From positions 229,496 through 293,495 of the forward strand of contig NZ_DIHC01000016.1 of the NCBI RefSeq assembly GCF_002419965.1: a stretch of DNA of 64,000 nt, in the 5' to 3' direction. The notes under the pieces were generated by a model, which searched no databases, was not told the DNA's origin, and worked only from the letters and a program-made list of their open reading frames with translations. The first letter of the stretch is position 1, and each line of letters opens with the position of its first letter. Shown here piece by piece: positions 25,757-34,292 of this stretch. The position numbers were made by a program, and so were the translations under genes. This DNA is from Pseudomonas sp. UBA5706. Its GTDB lineage: Bacteria > Pseudomonadota > Gammaproteobacteria > Pseudomonadales > Pseudomonadaceae.

Positions 25757-26836
25757 TCACTCCATTCGTGCCCCGGTGGCTTTGTCGAACAGGTGGATAT
25801 GTTCGCAGCGGCCACACAACTGCACGGTGTCGCCAAGCCCGAGGGAGTCCCGGCGCGACAATGCCGCGACGATGGCCGTGTCGCCGGTGCGTCCGTAGAC
25901 ATGACTCTCGGCGCCCGTGGGTTCGATCAGCTCCACGCTGAACGGCAGGGTGAACGCCGGGCCCTCGATAGGGGAGAGCGCCAGGTGCTCGGGCCGAATG
26001 CCCAACACCACCGGGCTTGAGGCCGGCAGCCCGATACGACGGCCCAGCGCGAGCCGTTGACCGCCGACCCGAACCAGAGACCGGTCACCTTCGTGCTCCA
26101 GCAGGCCGTCGATGAGGTTCATGGCGGGCGAGCCAATGAACGTCGCCACGAACAGATTGGCCGGTCGGTCATAGACCTCGATGGGCGCGCCGACTTGCTC
26201 GATCCGCCCGGCGTTCATGACCACGATGAGATCGGACATGGTCATCGCTTCCATCTGGTCGTGAGTCACGTAGATGGCGGTGGTGCCGAGCCTGCGTTGC
26301 AGGGTGCGAATTTCGATGCGCATTTGCACCCGCAGCTTGGCGTCAAGATTGGACAAGGGCTCATCGAACAGAAACACCTGGGGATGACGCACGATGGCAC
26401 GGCCCATCGCCACCCGCTGGCGCTGGCCGCCAGACAACGCCTTGGGATAGCGGTCCAGGTAGTTGGACAGACCGAGCATGGCCGCCGTTTCTGCTACGGC
26501 CTTTTGGATGCGTTCAGGCGAATCCTTGCGCAGCTGCAGGCTAAAGCCCATGTTTTGCGCCACGGTCATGTGCGGATACAGTGCGTAATTCTGAAACACC
26601 ATGGCGATGTCGCGGTCCTTGGGCGACAGATCGTTGATGACCCGACCATTGAGTTCGATGGTCCCGGAAGTGACCGATTCCAGCCCGGCGATCATGCGCA
26701 AGAGCGTCGATTTGCCGCAGCCGGAGGCGCCGACCAGCGAGACGAACTGACCGTCGGCGATGGCAAGGTCAATACCATGCAGGACGGGGATTGCGCCGTA
26801 GGTTTTACGAAGTTGCTGAATATTGACGGTTGCCAT
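25757..26836 (-). CDS. Sugar ABC transporter ATP-binding protein (MalK/UgpC type)
   Basis: 359 residues. Walker A GASGCGKSTLL, Q-loop MVFQNYALYPHMTV, signature LSGGQRQRVAMGRA, Walker B/D-loop VFLFDEPLSNLDAKL and H-loop YVTHDQMEAM are all intact. The C-terminal ~120 residues form the MalK-type regulatory (TOBE) domain with GIRPEHL. It powers the two permeases encoded upstream in the same operon. It is the last gene, 32 bases after the SIS gene. CUT1-class ATPases are sometimes shared between transporters, but the local set is complete. Confidence 0.95.
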   Translation of the reverse strand: MATVNIQQLRKTYGAIPVLHGIDLAIADGQFVSLVGASGCGKSTLLRMIAGLESVTSGTIELNGRVINDLSPKDRDIAMVFQNYALYPHMTVAQNMGFSLQLRKDSPERIQKAVAETAAMLGLSNYLDRYPKALSGGQRQRVAMGRAIVRHPQVFLFDEPLSNLDAKLRVQMRIEIRTLQRRLGTTAIYVTHDQMEAMTMSDLIVVMNAGRIEQVGAPIEVYDRPANLFVATFIGSPAMNLIDGLLEHEGDRSLVRVGGQRLALGRRIGLPASSPVVLGIRPEHLALSPIEGPAFTLPFSVELIEPTGAESHVYGRTGDTAIVAALSRRDSLGLGDTVQLCGRCEHIHLFDKATGARME

Positions 26837-26868
26837 ATCGAAGGAGCTACCTATGCGGACCCATTGCT

Positions 26869-27822
26869 TCAGGAAAGACGCACGACCTTGGTGAGGTGGC
26901 GCGGCGCAGTGCTGTCCAGTTTCTTGTACTGGGCCAGGCGTTCGCCAAACAGCTGCAAGGCCGGGAGGATTTCCAGGCTGCGGTCCAGCCCGGTCTGCAC
27001 GAGGTCGACATACAGGTCACCCGGCCCGCCAAAGCCGATGACCAACGCGCCTTTGTCCTTGAGTTCGGTGTAGAGCTTTGCTTCTTCGTCGCGTGTCTGC
27101 GGGCTGTAGATCAACACCACGCAGGTCGCGTCGTCGACCAGGCTGATAGGGCCGTGACGGTACTCCATCGGATGGAAAACTTGGGTGTAGGTCAGGCTCA
27201 TTTCTTGTAATTTCAGCGCACCTTCGCTCGCCAGTCCGTAGTACGCGCCGCCCCCCAAATAGACGAAGTGTGTGCGCGATAGCGGTGTGTCGGTCAATTG
27301 GCGATCCAGCGATTGCAGTGCGAGTTCGGCTTGAGCCGCGATGTCGGCATCGACCTTGACCCCCGCCAGGCGCAGGCCCAGCAGCAGCATGAGGCTGGCC
27401 GAGCTGCTCATGACGATGCCTTCCATTGCATGGGTCGGGGCAAAGAGCACTTCATCGCTGCACGTGGCCAGGCTGCTGGCGCTTTCACAAGTGATGCCCA
27501 GGGTCTTCAGGCCGCGTACGCGACTGGCCTGTACGGCCTGCACGGTTTCGGTGGACTCGCCGCTGCGCGACAGGGCGATGACCTGCACGTCGGTCGTATC
27601 GGCCAGGTAGGCTTCAGGGCGTCGTGCCCATTCACCGCCGGGCACGGCAATCGCCCGCCTGCCGTTGAGGTTCAGTGCGCTGGCGACAACCTGCGCCAGG
27701 TAGTACGAGGTGCCGCAGCCGACCACCACGATGGTGGCGGCGTTCAGGGTGGGCAGCGGCTGGGTCAAGGCCGCGCTCCAGAACGGGAATTGTTCGACGA
27801 TGACGCGTTCGGTAACGTTCAT
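26869..27822 (-). CDS. agaS: SIS-domain sugar isomerase/deaminase, AgaS-like
   Basis: 317 residues with two SIS domains and no glutaminase domain. Motifs: VVGCGTSYYLAQVVASAL, ALSRSGESTETVQA (phosphosugar binding), LGGGAYYGLASEGALKLQEMS with the Glu/Lys of GlmS-type isomerases, and FHPMEYRHGPISLV with a catalytic His. The family includes AgaS, which turns galactosamine-6-phosphate into tagatose-6-phosphate and ammonia, and related deglycases. The nearby GatZ-type protein makes the tagatose product likely (inference). AAGGAG lies ahead of the ATG at 27822; gaps to neighbours are 18 and 32 bases. Confidence 0.82.
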   Translation of the reverse strand: MNVTERVIVEQFPFWSAALTQPLPTLNAATIVVVGCGTSYYLAQVVASALNLNGRRAIAVPGGEWARRPEAYLADTTDVQVIALSRSGESTETVQAVQASRVRGLKTLGITCESASSLATCSDEVLFAPTHAMEGIVMSSSASLMLLLGLRLAGVKVDADIAAQAELALQSLDRQLTDTPLSRTHFVYLGGGAYYGLASEGALKLQEMSLTYTQVFHPMEYRHGPISLVDDATCVVLIYSPQTRDEEAKLYTELKDKGALVIGFGGPGDLYVDLVQTGLDRSLEILPALQLFGERLAQYKKLDSTAPRHLTKVVRLS

Positions 27823-27840
27823 GAATGGCTCCTTCAGAGG

Positions 27841-28716
27841 TTATTTGGTCGCGCCGGCAATCAGCCCGCGCACAAGGAAACGGTTGAGGAAAATCACCAG
27901 CAGGACCGGTGGCAGCATGGCGACGACACCGGCGGCATTCATCAGGCCGTAGTCGACGTAATTGCGGGTCACGAATTCGGGAATCAGCACGGTCAGTGAC
28001 TTGGTTGCCAGCGACGGCGAGAACACCAGCGGCACCATGAACTGCCCCCAGGCGCTGAGGAACGTGAGGATGGCCGTGGCAATCAGGCCCGGCGCAGCCA
28101 GGGGCAACACGATCCGCACCAGGGTATAGGTTCGGCCCGCGCCGTCGAGCCAGGCGGCCTCTTCCAGCGACACCGGCAAGGACTGATACACGCTGCGCAT
28201 CAGCCACAGTGCCAAGGGCAGGAAGGCCGAGACGTAGATCAGCGTCACCCCCAGATAGGTGTCGATCAGGTGCAGGGAAATCATCAGCCGGTACAGAGGG
28301 ATCATCACCGTGTAGGCCGGCACTGCCATGCTTGCGACCACCAGGCCAAACAACAGATCCCGGCCCGGGAAGCGCAGCCGGACGAAGGCGTACCCGCCGA
28401 ACGCAGCGGCGACCAGGGTGACCAGGGTCGCTGCGACGGAGGTCACCAGGCTGTTGATGAAGGCCCTGGAGAACTGTGGCCACACCGACTGCACTTCGTT
28501 GCCTTGTGATGAGCTGCTGGCGCCGAACAGTTTCGCGAAGTGCTCGAGTGTCGGATGCTGCGGCCACAGGCTCAGGTGCTCGCTGAGCATGTCCCGAGGG
28601 TCGGTGAAGCTGGTGATCACGGCCCAGTACACCGGGCCGAGCGACCACAGCAGCAGGGCAAGCACAGCAAGTGCGAATCCTGCCTTGCCAAGATAATGCA
28701 GCCAGAGTTTGCGCAT
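27841..28716 (-). CDS. Sugar ABC transporter permease (MalG type)
   Basis: 291 residues with six hydrophobic helices. The start MRKLWLHYLGKAGFALAVLA is set by a TGATG overlap with the upstream permease, though the frame is open much further upstream as a shadow of that gene. The EAA loop, which contacts the ATPase, reads LEEAAWLDGAGRTYTLVRIVLP. It pairs with the MalF-type permease to form the inner-membrane channel for the imported sugar. Confidence 0.93.
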   Translation of the reverse strand: MRKLWLHYLGKAGFALAVLALLLWSLGPVYWAVITSFTDPRDMLSEHLSLWPQHPTLEHFAKLFGASSSSQGNEVQSVWPQFSRAFINSLVTSVAATLVTLVAAAFGGYAFVRLRFPGRDLLFGLVVASMAVPAYTVMIPLYRLMISLHLIDTYLGVTLIYVSAFLPLALWLMRSVYQSLPVSLEEAAWLDGAGRTYTLVRIVLPLAAPGLIATAILTFLSAWGQFMVPLVFSPSLATKSLTVLIPEFVTRNYVDYGLMNAAGVVAMLPPVLLVIFLNRFLVRGLIAGATK

Positions 28717-29621
28717 CAGTCGAACCTCGTTTCGCGGTAGACCTTGAGCACGTAGACCAGCGAGACCACCAGGGACGCGATCATCGCCAGCACCGACAGG
28801 GCCATGCCGTAGGAGAATTTCAGGTTCTGAAACGCCGACATGTACACCTGAATGATCAGGCTTCGGGTGTCCAGGCTTGAGCCGTTGAGAATCCAGGCTT
28901 CGTCGAACAGGTTGAAGGCAAAGACCGTCGATTGACTGAGCGCGATGGCCAATCCCCCCGCGATCAGCGGCAGGGTGATCATCCGGAAGCACTTGATGCG
29001 TCCGGCGCCGTCGAGCCGGGCGGCCTCGTACAGGTCGGCGGGAATTGCCTGCAACGCGGCCAGCAGGATGATCGCGGTCAGAGGCAGCATGCGCCACACG
29101 TGGACCAGCGCGACCAGCAGCAAGGCGGTGTTGTGATCGTTGAACCACACCACGTTCTCGTCCAGCAGCCCTAGGGCCTTTAACAGGTTGTTCAGCAGAC
29201 CGTAGCTGGGGTTGTAGATCCATAACCAGACCAGGGCATTGACCACCGGCGGCAGGCACCAGGGCAGCACCAGCACGGCCAGCAGCCATTGCCTGCCGCG
29301 ACGTACCTTGTTCAGCAGCAAGGCTGCGCCGAGGCCACCGGCGGTCTCCAGCAACACCGCCAGCACCACGTAGACCAAGGTGTTCCACGTGGCGTGCTGA
29401 ACGTTGCTGTCGGCGGTCAGGTTCTGATAATTGAGCAACCCGACGAAGGGCATGCCTGGGCGCATGGGATCGACTCGATACAAGCTGTCGAGCACGGTCG
29501 TGACCAGCGGCACGAACACCAGACTGGCCATCACCAGGATGATCGGCAGCACGTACGCGAGCCCAAGCCAGGTTTCACCGGGAACGGGGCGCAGCCGTTC
29601 CCTGATCGAGGCTGGCTTCAT
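28716..29621 (-). CDS. Sugar ABC transporter permease (MalF type)
   Basis: 301 residues, six helices, EAA loop DLYEAARLDGAGRIKCFRMI. It starts at an ATG whose A is the last base of the binding-protein stop (TGATG); a GTG one codon earlier is also possible. The first helix LGLAYVLPIILVMASLVFVPLV follows a short cytoplasmic lead. Classical CUT1 subfamily arrangement of binding protein, two permeases, then ATPase. Confidence 0.93.
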   Translation of the reverse strand: MKPASIRERLRPVPGETWLGLAYVLPIILVMASLVFVPLVTTVLDSLYRVDPMRPGMPFVGLLNYQNLTADSNVQHATWNTLVYVVLAVLLETAGGLGAALLLNKVRRGRQWLLAVLVLPWCLPPVVNALVWLWIYNPSYGLLNNLLKALGLLDENVVWFNDHNTALLLVALVHVWRMLPLTAIILLAALQAIPADLYEAARLDGAGRIKCFRMITLPLIAGGLAIALSQSTVFAFNLFDEAWILNGSSLDTRSLIIQVYMSAFQNLKFSYGMALSVLAMIASLVVSLVYVLKVYRETRFD

Positions 29622-30880
29622 CACGGCTGCATCGCACTCTGAGCTTGTTCGGCAATCTGCGCGACAGCCTGCGCCACGGTCAGTTGCCCTTTGGCCGCCT
29701 GATTCAGCGCGCTGGACACAGCGCTGGTGAACTGCGGATACCAGACGGGCGTGCCCTGCTTGAACAGCGGGTCGACCAGCGTTGCCTGCGCGAGGATCAC
29801 GTCACCGCTCTTGAGCTTGCCTTCGCTGTTGAGTTGCTTGAGCACCGAGGTGCGGGTCGGCAGATTGCCGAGGGTTTCGTAGCTTTCGATCTGGTTCTGC
29901 GGCTTGACGAACCAGTTGATGAACGCTTTGGCGCCTTCCTTGTTGTTCGCCGTAGCGGGAATGCCCACCGCTTCCGGCAGGCCGATGGTGCGCGCCGTTC
30001 CGGTGGTCGTCAGCATCAGGGCGGCGGCCACGGAGTCGGCCACCTGGGACTTGGCTGGATCGCTATAGACGGCGATGTTGCCTGCCCAGCCTGCCAGGTC
30101 GAACGAAGCGTCGCCTTTTTTGAACAGCTCCTGCACTTCGACATCCTTGAGCCCCGTGGCCGCCGGGCTGATCAAACCGGCCTTGAGGGCCTCGACCTCG
30201 AATGCCATCGCCTTGTACCCGGCTGAGTCGGGCTTGACGAATTGCGGCTCGTACTGGTCGTTGAACAATTCGCCGCCAAACACCTTGGTCAGCAGATACC
30301 AGGCTGTGGCGCTGCCTTCGGTGGCTGATAGCGGCAGCGCGATGGGGTATTGGCTGATGTTCCTGGCCTTGATCGTCTTGGCATCGGTCAGCAGTTGTTC
30401 CGGCGTGGTCGGTGCAGCTGCGATACCGGCTCGCTTGAGGTGGTCGCGGTTATAGATCAGCACCCGAAAATCGTTGGCGTAGGGCACCGCCAGCAATTGA
30501 CCGTTGAACATGAACAGCTTCGACGATGGGATGTCGGCGATGGTGGCCGCGTCCACCACGCCCTCCAGCGGCTGATACCAGTTGGCGGCGCCGAACTGCC
30601 CGACCCAGGACCAATCCACTTCGCTGGCATCGGCAGGCGGACTGCCGGCAATCATCGAAGTCGCGATCTTGGTCAGGATCTGGTCCCAGCCCAGGGTCTG
30701 CGTTTCCAGAGCCATGCCGGTTTCGGCGCTCAGCCGGTCAGTCATTGCCTTGGGCAGCGTCCCCCAGGGTGGCAACAGCACCTCGGTGGCCGAAGCGGCT
30801 GTCGCTGTGGGCGCAAGCGGTGGAATGGCGAACGACAGCGGCAGCAGGGCGAGCGAGGCAATCAAGTGGCGTCGGAGCAT
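29621..30880 (-). CDS. Periplasmic sugar-binding protein of the ABC transporter
   Basis: 419 residues. A signal peptide (MLRRHLIASLALLPLSFA, cleavage near ATA-AS) leads into a family 1 extracellular binding protein: ETQTLGWDQILTKIATS, GQLLAVPYANDFRVLIYNRD, GLPEAVGIPATANNKEGAKAFINWF and FVKPQNQIESYETLGNLPTR. The ATG at 30880 is preceded by GAGG at seven bases and directly by the signal sequence, which decides it over an upstream codon at 30925. It determines which sugar is imported; the ligand cannot be read from sequence. It lies ten bases after the kinase stop. Confidence 0.92.
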   Translation of the reverse strand: MLRRHLIASLALLPLSFAIPPLAPTATAASATEVLLPPWGTLPKAMTDRLSAETGMALETQTLGWDQILTKIATSMIAGSPPADASEVDWSWVGQFGAANWYQPLEGVVDAATIADIPSSKLFMFNGQLLAVPYANDFRVLIYNRDHLKRAGIAAAPTTPEQLLTDAKTIKARNISQYPIALPLSATEGSATAWYLLTKVFGGELFNDQYEPQFVKPDSAGYKAMAFEVEALKAGLISPAATGLKDVEVQELFKKGDASFDLAGWAGNIAVYSDPAKSQVADSVAAALMLTTTGTARTIGLPEAVGIPATANNKEGAKAFINWFVKPQNQIESYETLGNLPTRTSVLKQLNSEGKLKSGDVILAQATLVDPLFKQGTPVWYPQFTSAVSSALNQAAKGQLTVAQAVAQIAEQAQSAMQP

Positions 30881-30890
30881 GGCAAAACCT

Positions 30891-31862
30891 CTACATTGGA
30901 CAAGGGGAGGTTGATGGCAGTGCAAGGGTGGTACGAAGGCTTGAGGACAGGTTGTCTATCCAATGGTTATCGGGGTTCCATCCCGCATCATGGGCGGCAC
31001 GCCACAGCGCCCCGCCGATGGGCGGCAGGCGGGGGGAGCGGGGCGTGGCATGCAGCTGCTGTTGAAGTTGTTGAACGATCCAGGTGTTTGCAAATACCCC
31101 GCCCGCGTGGCTCCAGACCGGCGGGCCGTCCTGGCCGATCGCGCGCCATGCGGTGCTGACGTGTTCGGCCAGATGCCGGGCGGCACCTTGCAAAATCGCG
31201 GTCGCGGCCACATCACCAGCCTGAGCCCAGGCCGAAACCTGTTGCGCCAGCGCGGCGATGCTCGCTCGGCGATTGGGCAGGCCGTAAACCCAACCTGCCA
31301 GTTGCTCCGGCGAGCATTGCAAGTGATCGAGCAATGCCTGGGTCAACCGCGGTTGACGAGCCCGGCCATCCAGGCTGCGACTGGCGGTGACCAGTGCTTG
31401 CGTCCCGATCCAGTAGGCACTGCCCTCATCACCAAACACGTCGCCCCAGCCGCCCACTCGCACATGCTGCGCACCGTGGGCGTTACTGTTGGCCCACGCC
31501 ATCGAGCCGGTGCCCGCCAGGATCAGCACCCCCGCCGATGCCGCGGTGAACGCGCCATCGAAGGCAATGCGCACATCGTTTTGCACCGTGACGGGACAGC
31601 GCAGCGCCCGTTCGGCGACGTAGCGCTGGGCAATCGAGTCGTCGACCAGTTCACCATGCAGCGGCAACCCCAACACTGCGGCCTTGAGCGGCAAATCCGT
31701 CACTGACTGCAACAGCGCGGTCAATTGCTGTTGCCATAGGGCGTTGGCCGTTGGATCCAGGCCGTCGGTCGTTTCGAGCCTGAGCACCTGGCCTTGACGA
31801 TCAGCGATGGCCAAAAGCGTTTTCGAACCGCCGCTGTCCAGGCCCAGAACGCACTCGTTCAT
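30891..31862 (-). CDS. BadF/BadG-family sugar kinase (N-acetylglucosamine kinase-like)
   Basis: 323 residues of the ASKHA fold: phosphate-1 motif GLDSGGSKTLLAIAD, Asp-bearing VQNDVRIAFDGAF, phosphate-2 motif LAGTGSMAW, and GGWGDVFGDEGSAYWIG, all typical of the branch holding N-acetylglucosamine kinase. It would phosphorylate the imported sugar with ATP at O6. In this cluster the expected product is an amino-sugar 6-phosphate for the SIS enzyme (inference). The ATG overlaps the stop of the DeoR gene (ATGA). The last ~25 residues after WNPDNHW are Ser/Thr-rich and poorly conserved. Confidence 0.85.
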   Translation of the reverse strand: MNECVLGLDSGGSKTLLAIADRQGQVLRLETTDGLDPTANALWQQQLTALLQSVTDLPLKAAVLGLPLHGELVDDSIAQRYVAERALRCPVTVQNDVRIAFDGAFTAASAGVLILAGTGSMAWANSNAHGAQHVRVGGWGDVFGDEGSAYWIGTQALVTASRSLDGRARQPRLTQALLDHLQCSPEQLAGWVYGLPNRRASIAALAQQVSAWAQAGDVAATAILQGAARHLAEHVSTAWRAIGQDGPPVWSHAGGVFANTWIVQQLQQQLHATPRSPRLPPIGGALWRAAHDAGWNPDNHWIDNLSSSLRTTLALPSTSPCPM

Positions 31863-32659
31863 GGCTTTGCATCATCGGCGGCAGGCGTCTGGTTCGACGC
31901 CTTCAAAAGGCGGCAGCCCAGCTCGTCGAGCTTCGCGCTCCAGGCGGTTGGCAAGCGTTCGTCACTGATGACCGTCAGCGAGGCGTTCAGCGGTGCCACG
32001 CGGTACGTCAGGCGTTGGTCGAACTTGCTCGAATCCACCAGCAGCAGGGTGGTGCCGGCGCGCGCCAGCATCTTTTGATTAAGCTGCGCTTCACTGGCGT
32101 CCAGGCTGTAGATGCAGGCGTCCGGAGCGACGGCCCCCGCCCCCAGAAACAGCTGGTCGAACCATAGGTTTTCGATCATCGCCTCGGCCAGTGCACCGAC
32201 CATCGAAGCGTTCTCCGCACGCAGTTGCCCACCCAGCAGCACGACAGTAATGCCTGGGGTGTTCATCAATAGTTGTGCGACGTTCAGGCAGTTGGTGAAC
32301 ACCGACAGGGGCAATGGATCAAGACGCAGGCGTCGGGCCAACTGCAGAACGGTGGTGCCAGCGTCGAGAAAGATGGTCGAGCCTGAAACGATCTGTTCAT
32401 AGGCCACTTCGGCGATTGCCCGCTTGGCGAACAGGTTTTGGTTTTCTCGCAGGTCGAACGCCACTTCGACGCCTGCACTCTTGGCGATTCGTGCACCTCC
32501 ATGGGTGCGGTGGATGACGCCGTCGTTTTCCAGGCTCAGCAAGTCCCGGCGCACCGTCGCCAAAGACGCATCCGCGATGTCGGCGATGGTCTGAATGGTG
32601 CTTTCGCCATGGCTGTAAAGATGCTGGCAGATCAGCGAAAGTCGCTCGTCTTTAGTCAC
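31859..32659 (-). CDS. DeoR-family transcriptional repressor of the sugar cluster
   Basis: 266 residues, starting at GTG. N-terminal HTH (about residues 5-58) with ESTIQTIADIADASLATVRRDL and DGVIHRTHGGARI, followed by the sugar-phosphate-sensing DeoR C domain with IFLDAGTTVLQLARRL, VVLLGGQLRAENASMVG and LFLGAGAV. Members such as AgaR and GlpR leave DNA when a phosphosugar binds. First gene of the seven-gene minus-strand operon and divergent from the GatZ gene, so it most likely controls both directions and itself (inference). Confidence 0.93.
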   Translation of the reverse strand: MTKDERLSLICQHLYSHGESTIQTIADIADASLATVRRDLLSLENDGVIHRTHGGARIAKSAGVEVAFDLRENQNLFAKRAIAEVAYEQIVSGSTIFLDAGTTVLQLARRLRLDPLPLSVFTNCLNVAQLLMNTPGITVVLLGGQLRAENASMVGALAEAMIENLWFDQLFLGAGAVAPDACIYSLDASEAQLNQKMLARAGTTLLLVDSSKFDQRLTYRVAPLNASLTVISDERLPTAWSAKLDELGCRLLKASNQTPAADDAKP

Positions 32660-32673
32660 TTTGGTTGCTCATT

Positions 32674-32734
32674 AGTGATTTATAGATAGGAATATAGAGA
32701 CTAAAAAATCACTGTCAATCAAAAATGTGATTGA
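32674..32734. promoter_or_regulatory. Inverted repeats, candidate DeoR operators
   Basis: Two symmetric pairs occur in the AT-rich spacer of the divergent sugar genes: AGTGATT (32674-32680) with AATCACT (32707-32713), and TCAATC (32715-32720) with GATTGA (32729-32734). They flank and overlap the candidate promoter, as expected for autorepression. Binding is not shown. Confidence 0.5.
32691..32718 (-). promoter_or_regulatory. Candidate sigma-70 promoter of the sugar operon
   Basis: On the minus strand a perfect TTGACA (32718-32713) stands 16 bases before TATATT (32696-32691), about 32 bases ahead of the DeoR GTG. The -35 box lies inside the inverted repeats described next. Confidence 0.6.
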
Positions 32735-32791
32735 TATTGATCGTTTCGTTCTCGTAAGGTGGCCGCTCTACATTCTCGAGAGGCAGCGGTC

Positions 32792-34081
32792 ATGCAGGCT
32801 CATTATCTTCAAAAACTGGTGGATGCTCACGCCCGGGGGGGGCTGGCCGGGATCACCTCCGTTTGTTCGGCCCACGCCTTGGTCATCGAAGCGGCCATGC
32901 GTGAAGCGCAGGCACATTCAGGGCCGGTGTTGATCGAAGCCACCTGCAATCAGGTCAACCACGAGGGCGGCTACACCGGCATGACCCCGGCCGATTTTCG
33001 CCAGTTCGTGTCCACTATTGCCGAGCGGGTGAACTTCGCTACCGAGCGCCTGATCCTGGGGGGAGACCATTTAGGGCCCAATCCGTGGAAGGATCTGCCC
33101 GCCGGGCAAGCGATGAGCAAAGCGCAGGACATGCTGCAGGCTTATGCGCGCGCAGGTTTTTCCAAGATTCATCTGGATGCCAGCATGGCCTGCTCGGGGG
33201 AGGCCGATCCGCTGCCGGGGCCGGTGATCGCAGAGCGCGCGGCGCGGCTGGCGGCGGTGATGGAACGCACGGTTAGCGACGCGGGCTTGCCACTGCCGGT
33301 GTACGTCATCGGGACCGAGGTGCCGGTGCCCGGTGGCGCCTTGGAAAAGGTCGAAGACCTGCAGGTGACGACCCCCGAGGCGGCGCGCGAAACCCTCGAG
33401 CAGCACCGGCAGGCGTTCGCTGCCTTGGGCCTGGACGGCGCCTTTTCGCGGGTGGTCGGGCTGGTGGTTCAGCCGGGCGTGGAGTTCGGCAACGAAAACG
33501 TCGTGGTGTACCAGCCGCAAAAGGCCCGTGCGCTCAGTGCGGTGCTGAAGATTGAGCCGCAGGTGGTGTTCGAGGCGCACTCCACCGATTATCAGCCTGC
33601 GGCCGCGCTGGCTCAACTGGTGCGCGACGGCTTCGCCATCCTGAAGGTCGGTCCGGGCCTGACCTTCGCCTTGCGTGAAGCGCTCTACGCCCTCGATCAG
33701 ATTGCCGCCACCCTGGGCGTGATTTCCCCGAAGCATCGCTTGCAACCGATCATGGAAACCCTGATGCAGGCCCAGCCGCACTATTGGGACAAGTACTACC
33801 ACGGCGATCAACCGGCGTTGCAGTTGCAAAGGCATTTCAGCTACAGCGACCGAATCCGCTATTACTGGCCCTTCGACGTCGCGACCCAGGCTGTGGAGGT
33901 GTTGCTTGCAGCGTTGGGAGATGCACCCATTCCCGAAACGCTGATCAGCCAGTACCTGCCGCACCTTTACCCTGAGGTTGCAAACGGTTTGGGCGACACC
34001 TCGGGCAAAGGGTTGCTGATCGCCGCGATCGAGCATGTGCTCAAGCAGTACCGTGCGGCCTGCGCGGCAATCGATACTTGA
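32792..34081 (+). CDS. gatZ: Lone GatZ/KbaZ-family protein (tagatose-6-phosphate epimerase or aldolase subunit)
   Basis: 429 residues, full length for the family. Motifs: AGITSVCSAHALVIEAAM, LIEATCNQVNHEGGYTGM, RLILGGDHLGPNPWK, IHLDASMACSGE, YVIGTEVPVPGG, LKVGPGLTFALREALYAL and HYWDKYYHG. In enterobacteria GatZ/KbaZ is the non-catalytic partner of the class II aldolase GatY/KbaY. No GatY/KbaY-like gene and no PfkB kinase lies nearby. From memory, solo members in Agrobacterium act as tagatose-6-phosphate 4-epimerases giving fructose-6-phosphate; that fits this cluster. GAGAGG eight bases before the ATG at 32792 decides the start. Confidence 0.88.
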   Translation: MQAHYLQKLVDAHARGGLAGITSVCSAHALVIEAAMREAQAHSGPVLIEATCNQVNHEGGYTGMTPADFRQFVSTIAERVNFATERLILGGDHLGPNPWKDLPAGQAMSKAQDMLQAYARAGFSKIHLDASMACSGEADPLPGPVIAERAARLAAVMERTVSDAGLPLPVYVIGTEVPVPGGALEKVEDLQVTTPEAARETLEQHRQAFAALGLDGAFSRVVGLVVQPGVEFGNENVVVYQPQKARALSAVLKIEPQVVFEAHSTDYQPAAALAQLVRDGFAILKVGPGLTFALREALYALDQIAATLGVISPKHRLQPIMETLMQAQPHYWDKYYHGDQPALQLQRHFSYSDRIRYYWPFDVATQAVEVLLAALGDAPIPETLISQYLPHLYPEVANGLGDTSGKGLLIAAIEHVLKQYRAACAAIDT

Positions 34082-34113
34082 TGGGCCTGCCGGCGCAGCC
34101 GGCGTGGATGAGC

Positions 34114-34140
34114 CAATGGCCGAGCGCGTCTCGGCCATTG
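34114..34140 (+). terminator. Strong hairpin after the GatZ gene
   Basis: A perfect 11-pair stem (34114-34124 with 34130-34140) and a 5-base loop, 33 bases past the stop. A smaller GCCGGC hairpin precedes it at 34089-34103. No T-tract follows, so it is terminator-like only. Confidence 0.5.
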
Positions 34141-34292
34141 CAGCTGTGGCGGGCCTGCGGTCTCTGACCGCCAGCGACGGTGGCGAATATCTTGTGTACT
34201 TGCCCAGGGTAAATATCATTAAACTGGCGTTTGGAGTCTGGAAAACACCCGGGCAGGCCACTCACGCCAGGCCGCCGCCCCCAAGACAGGTA

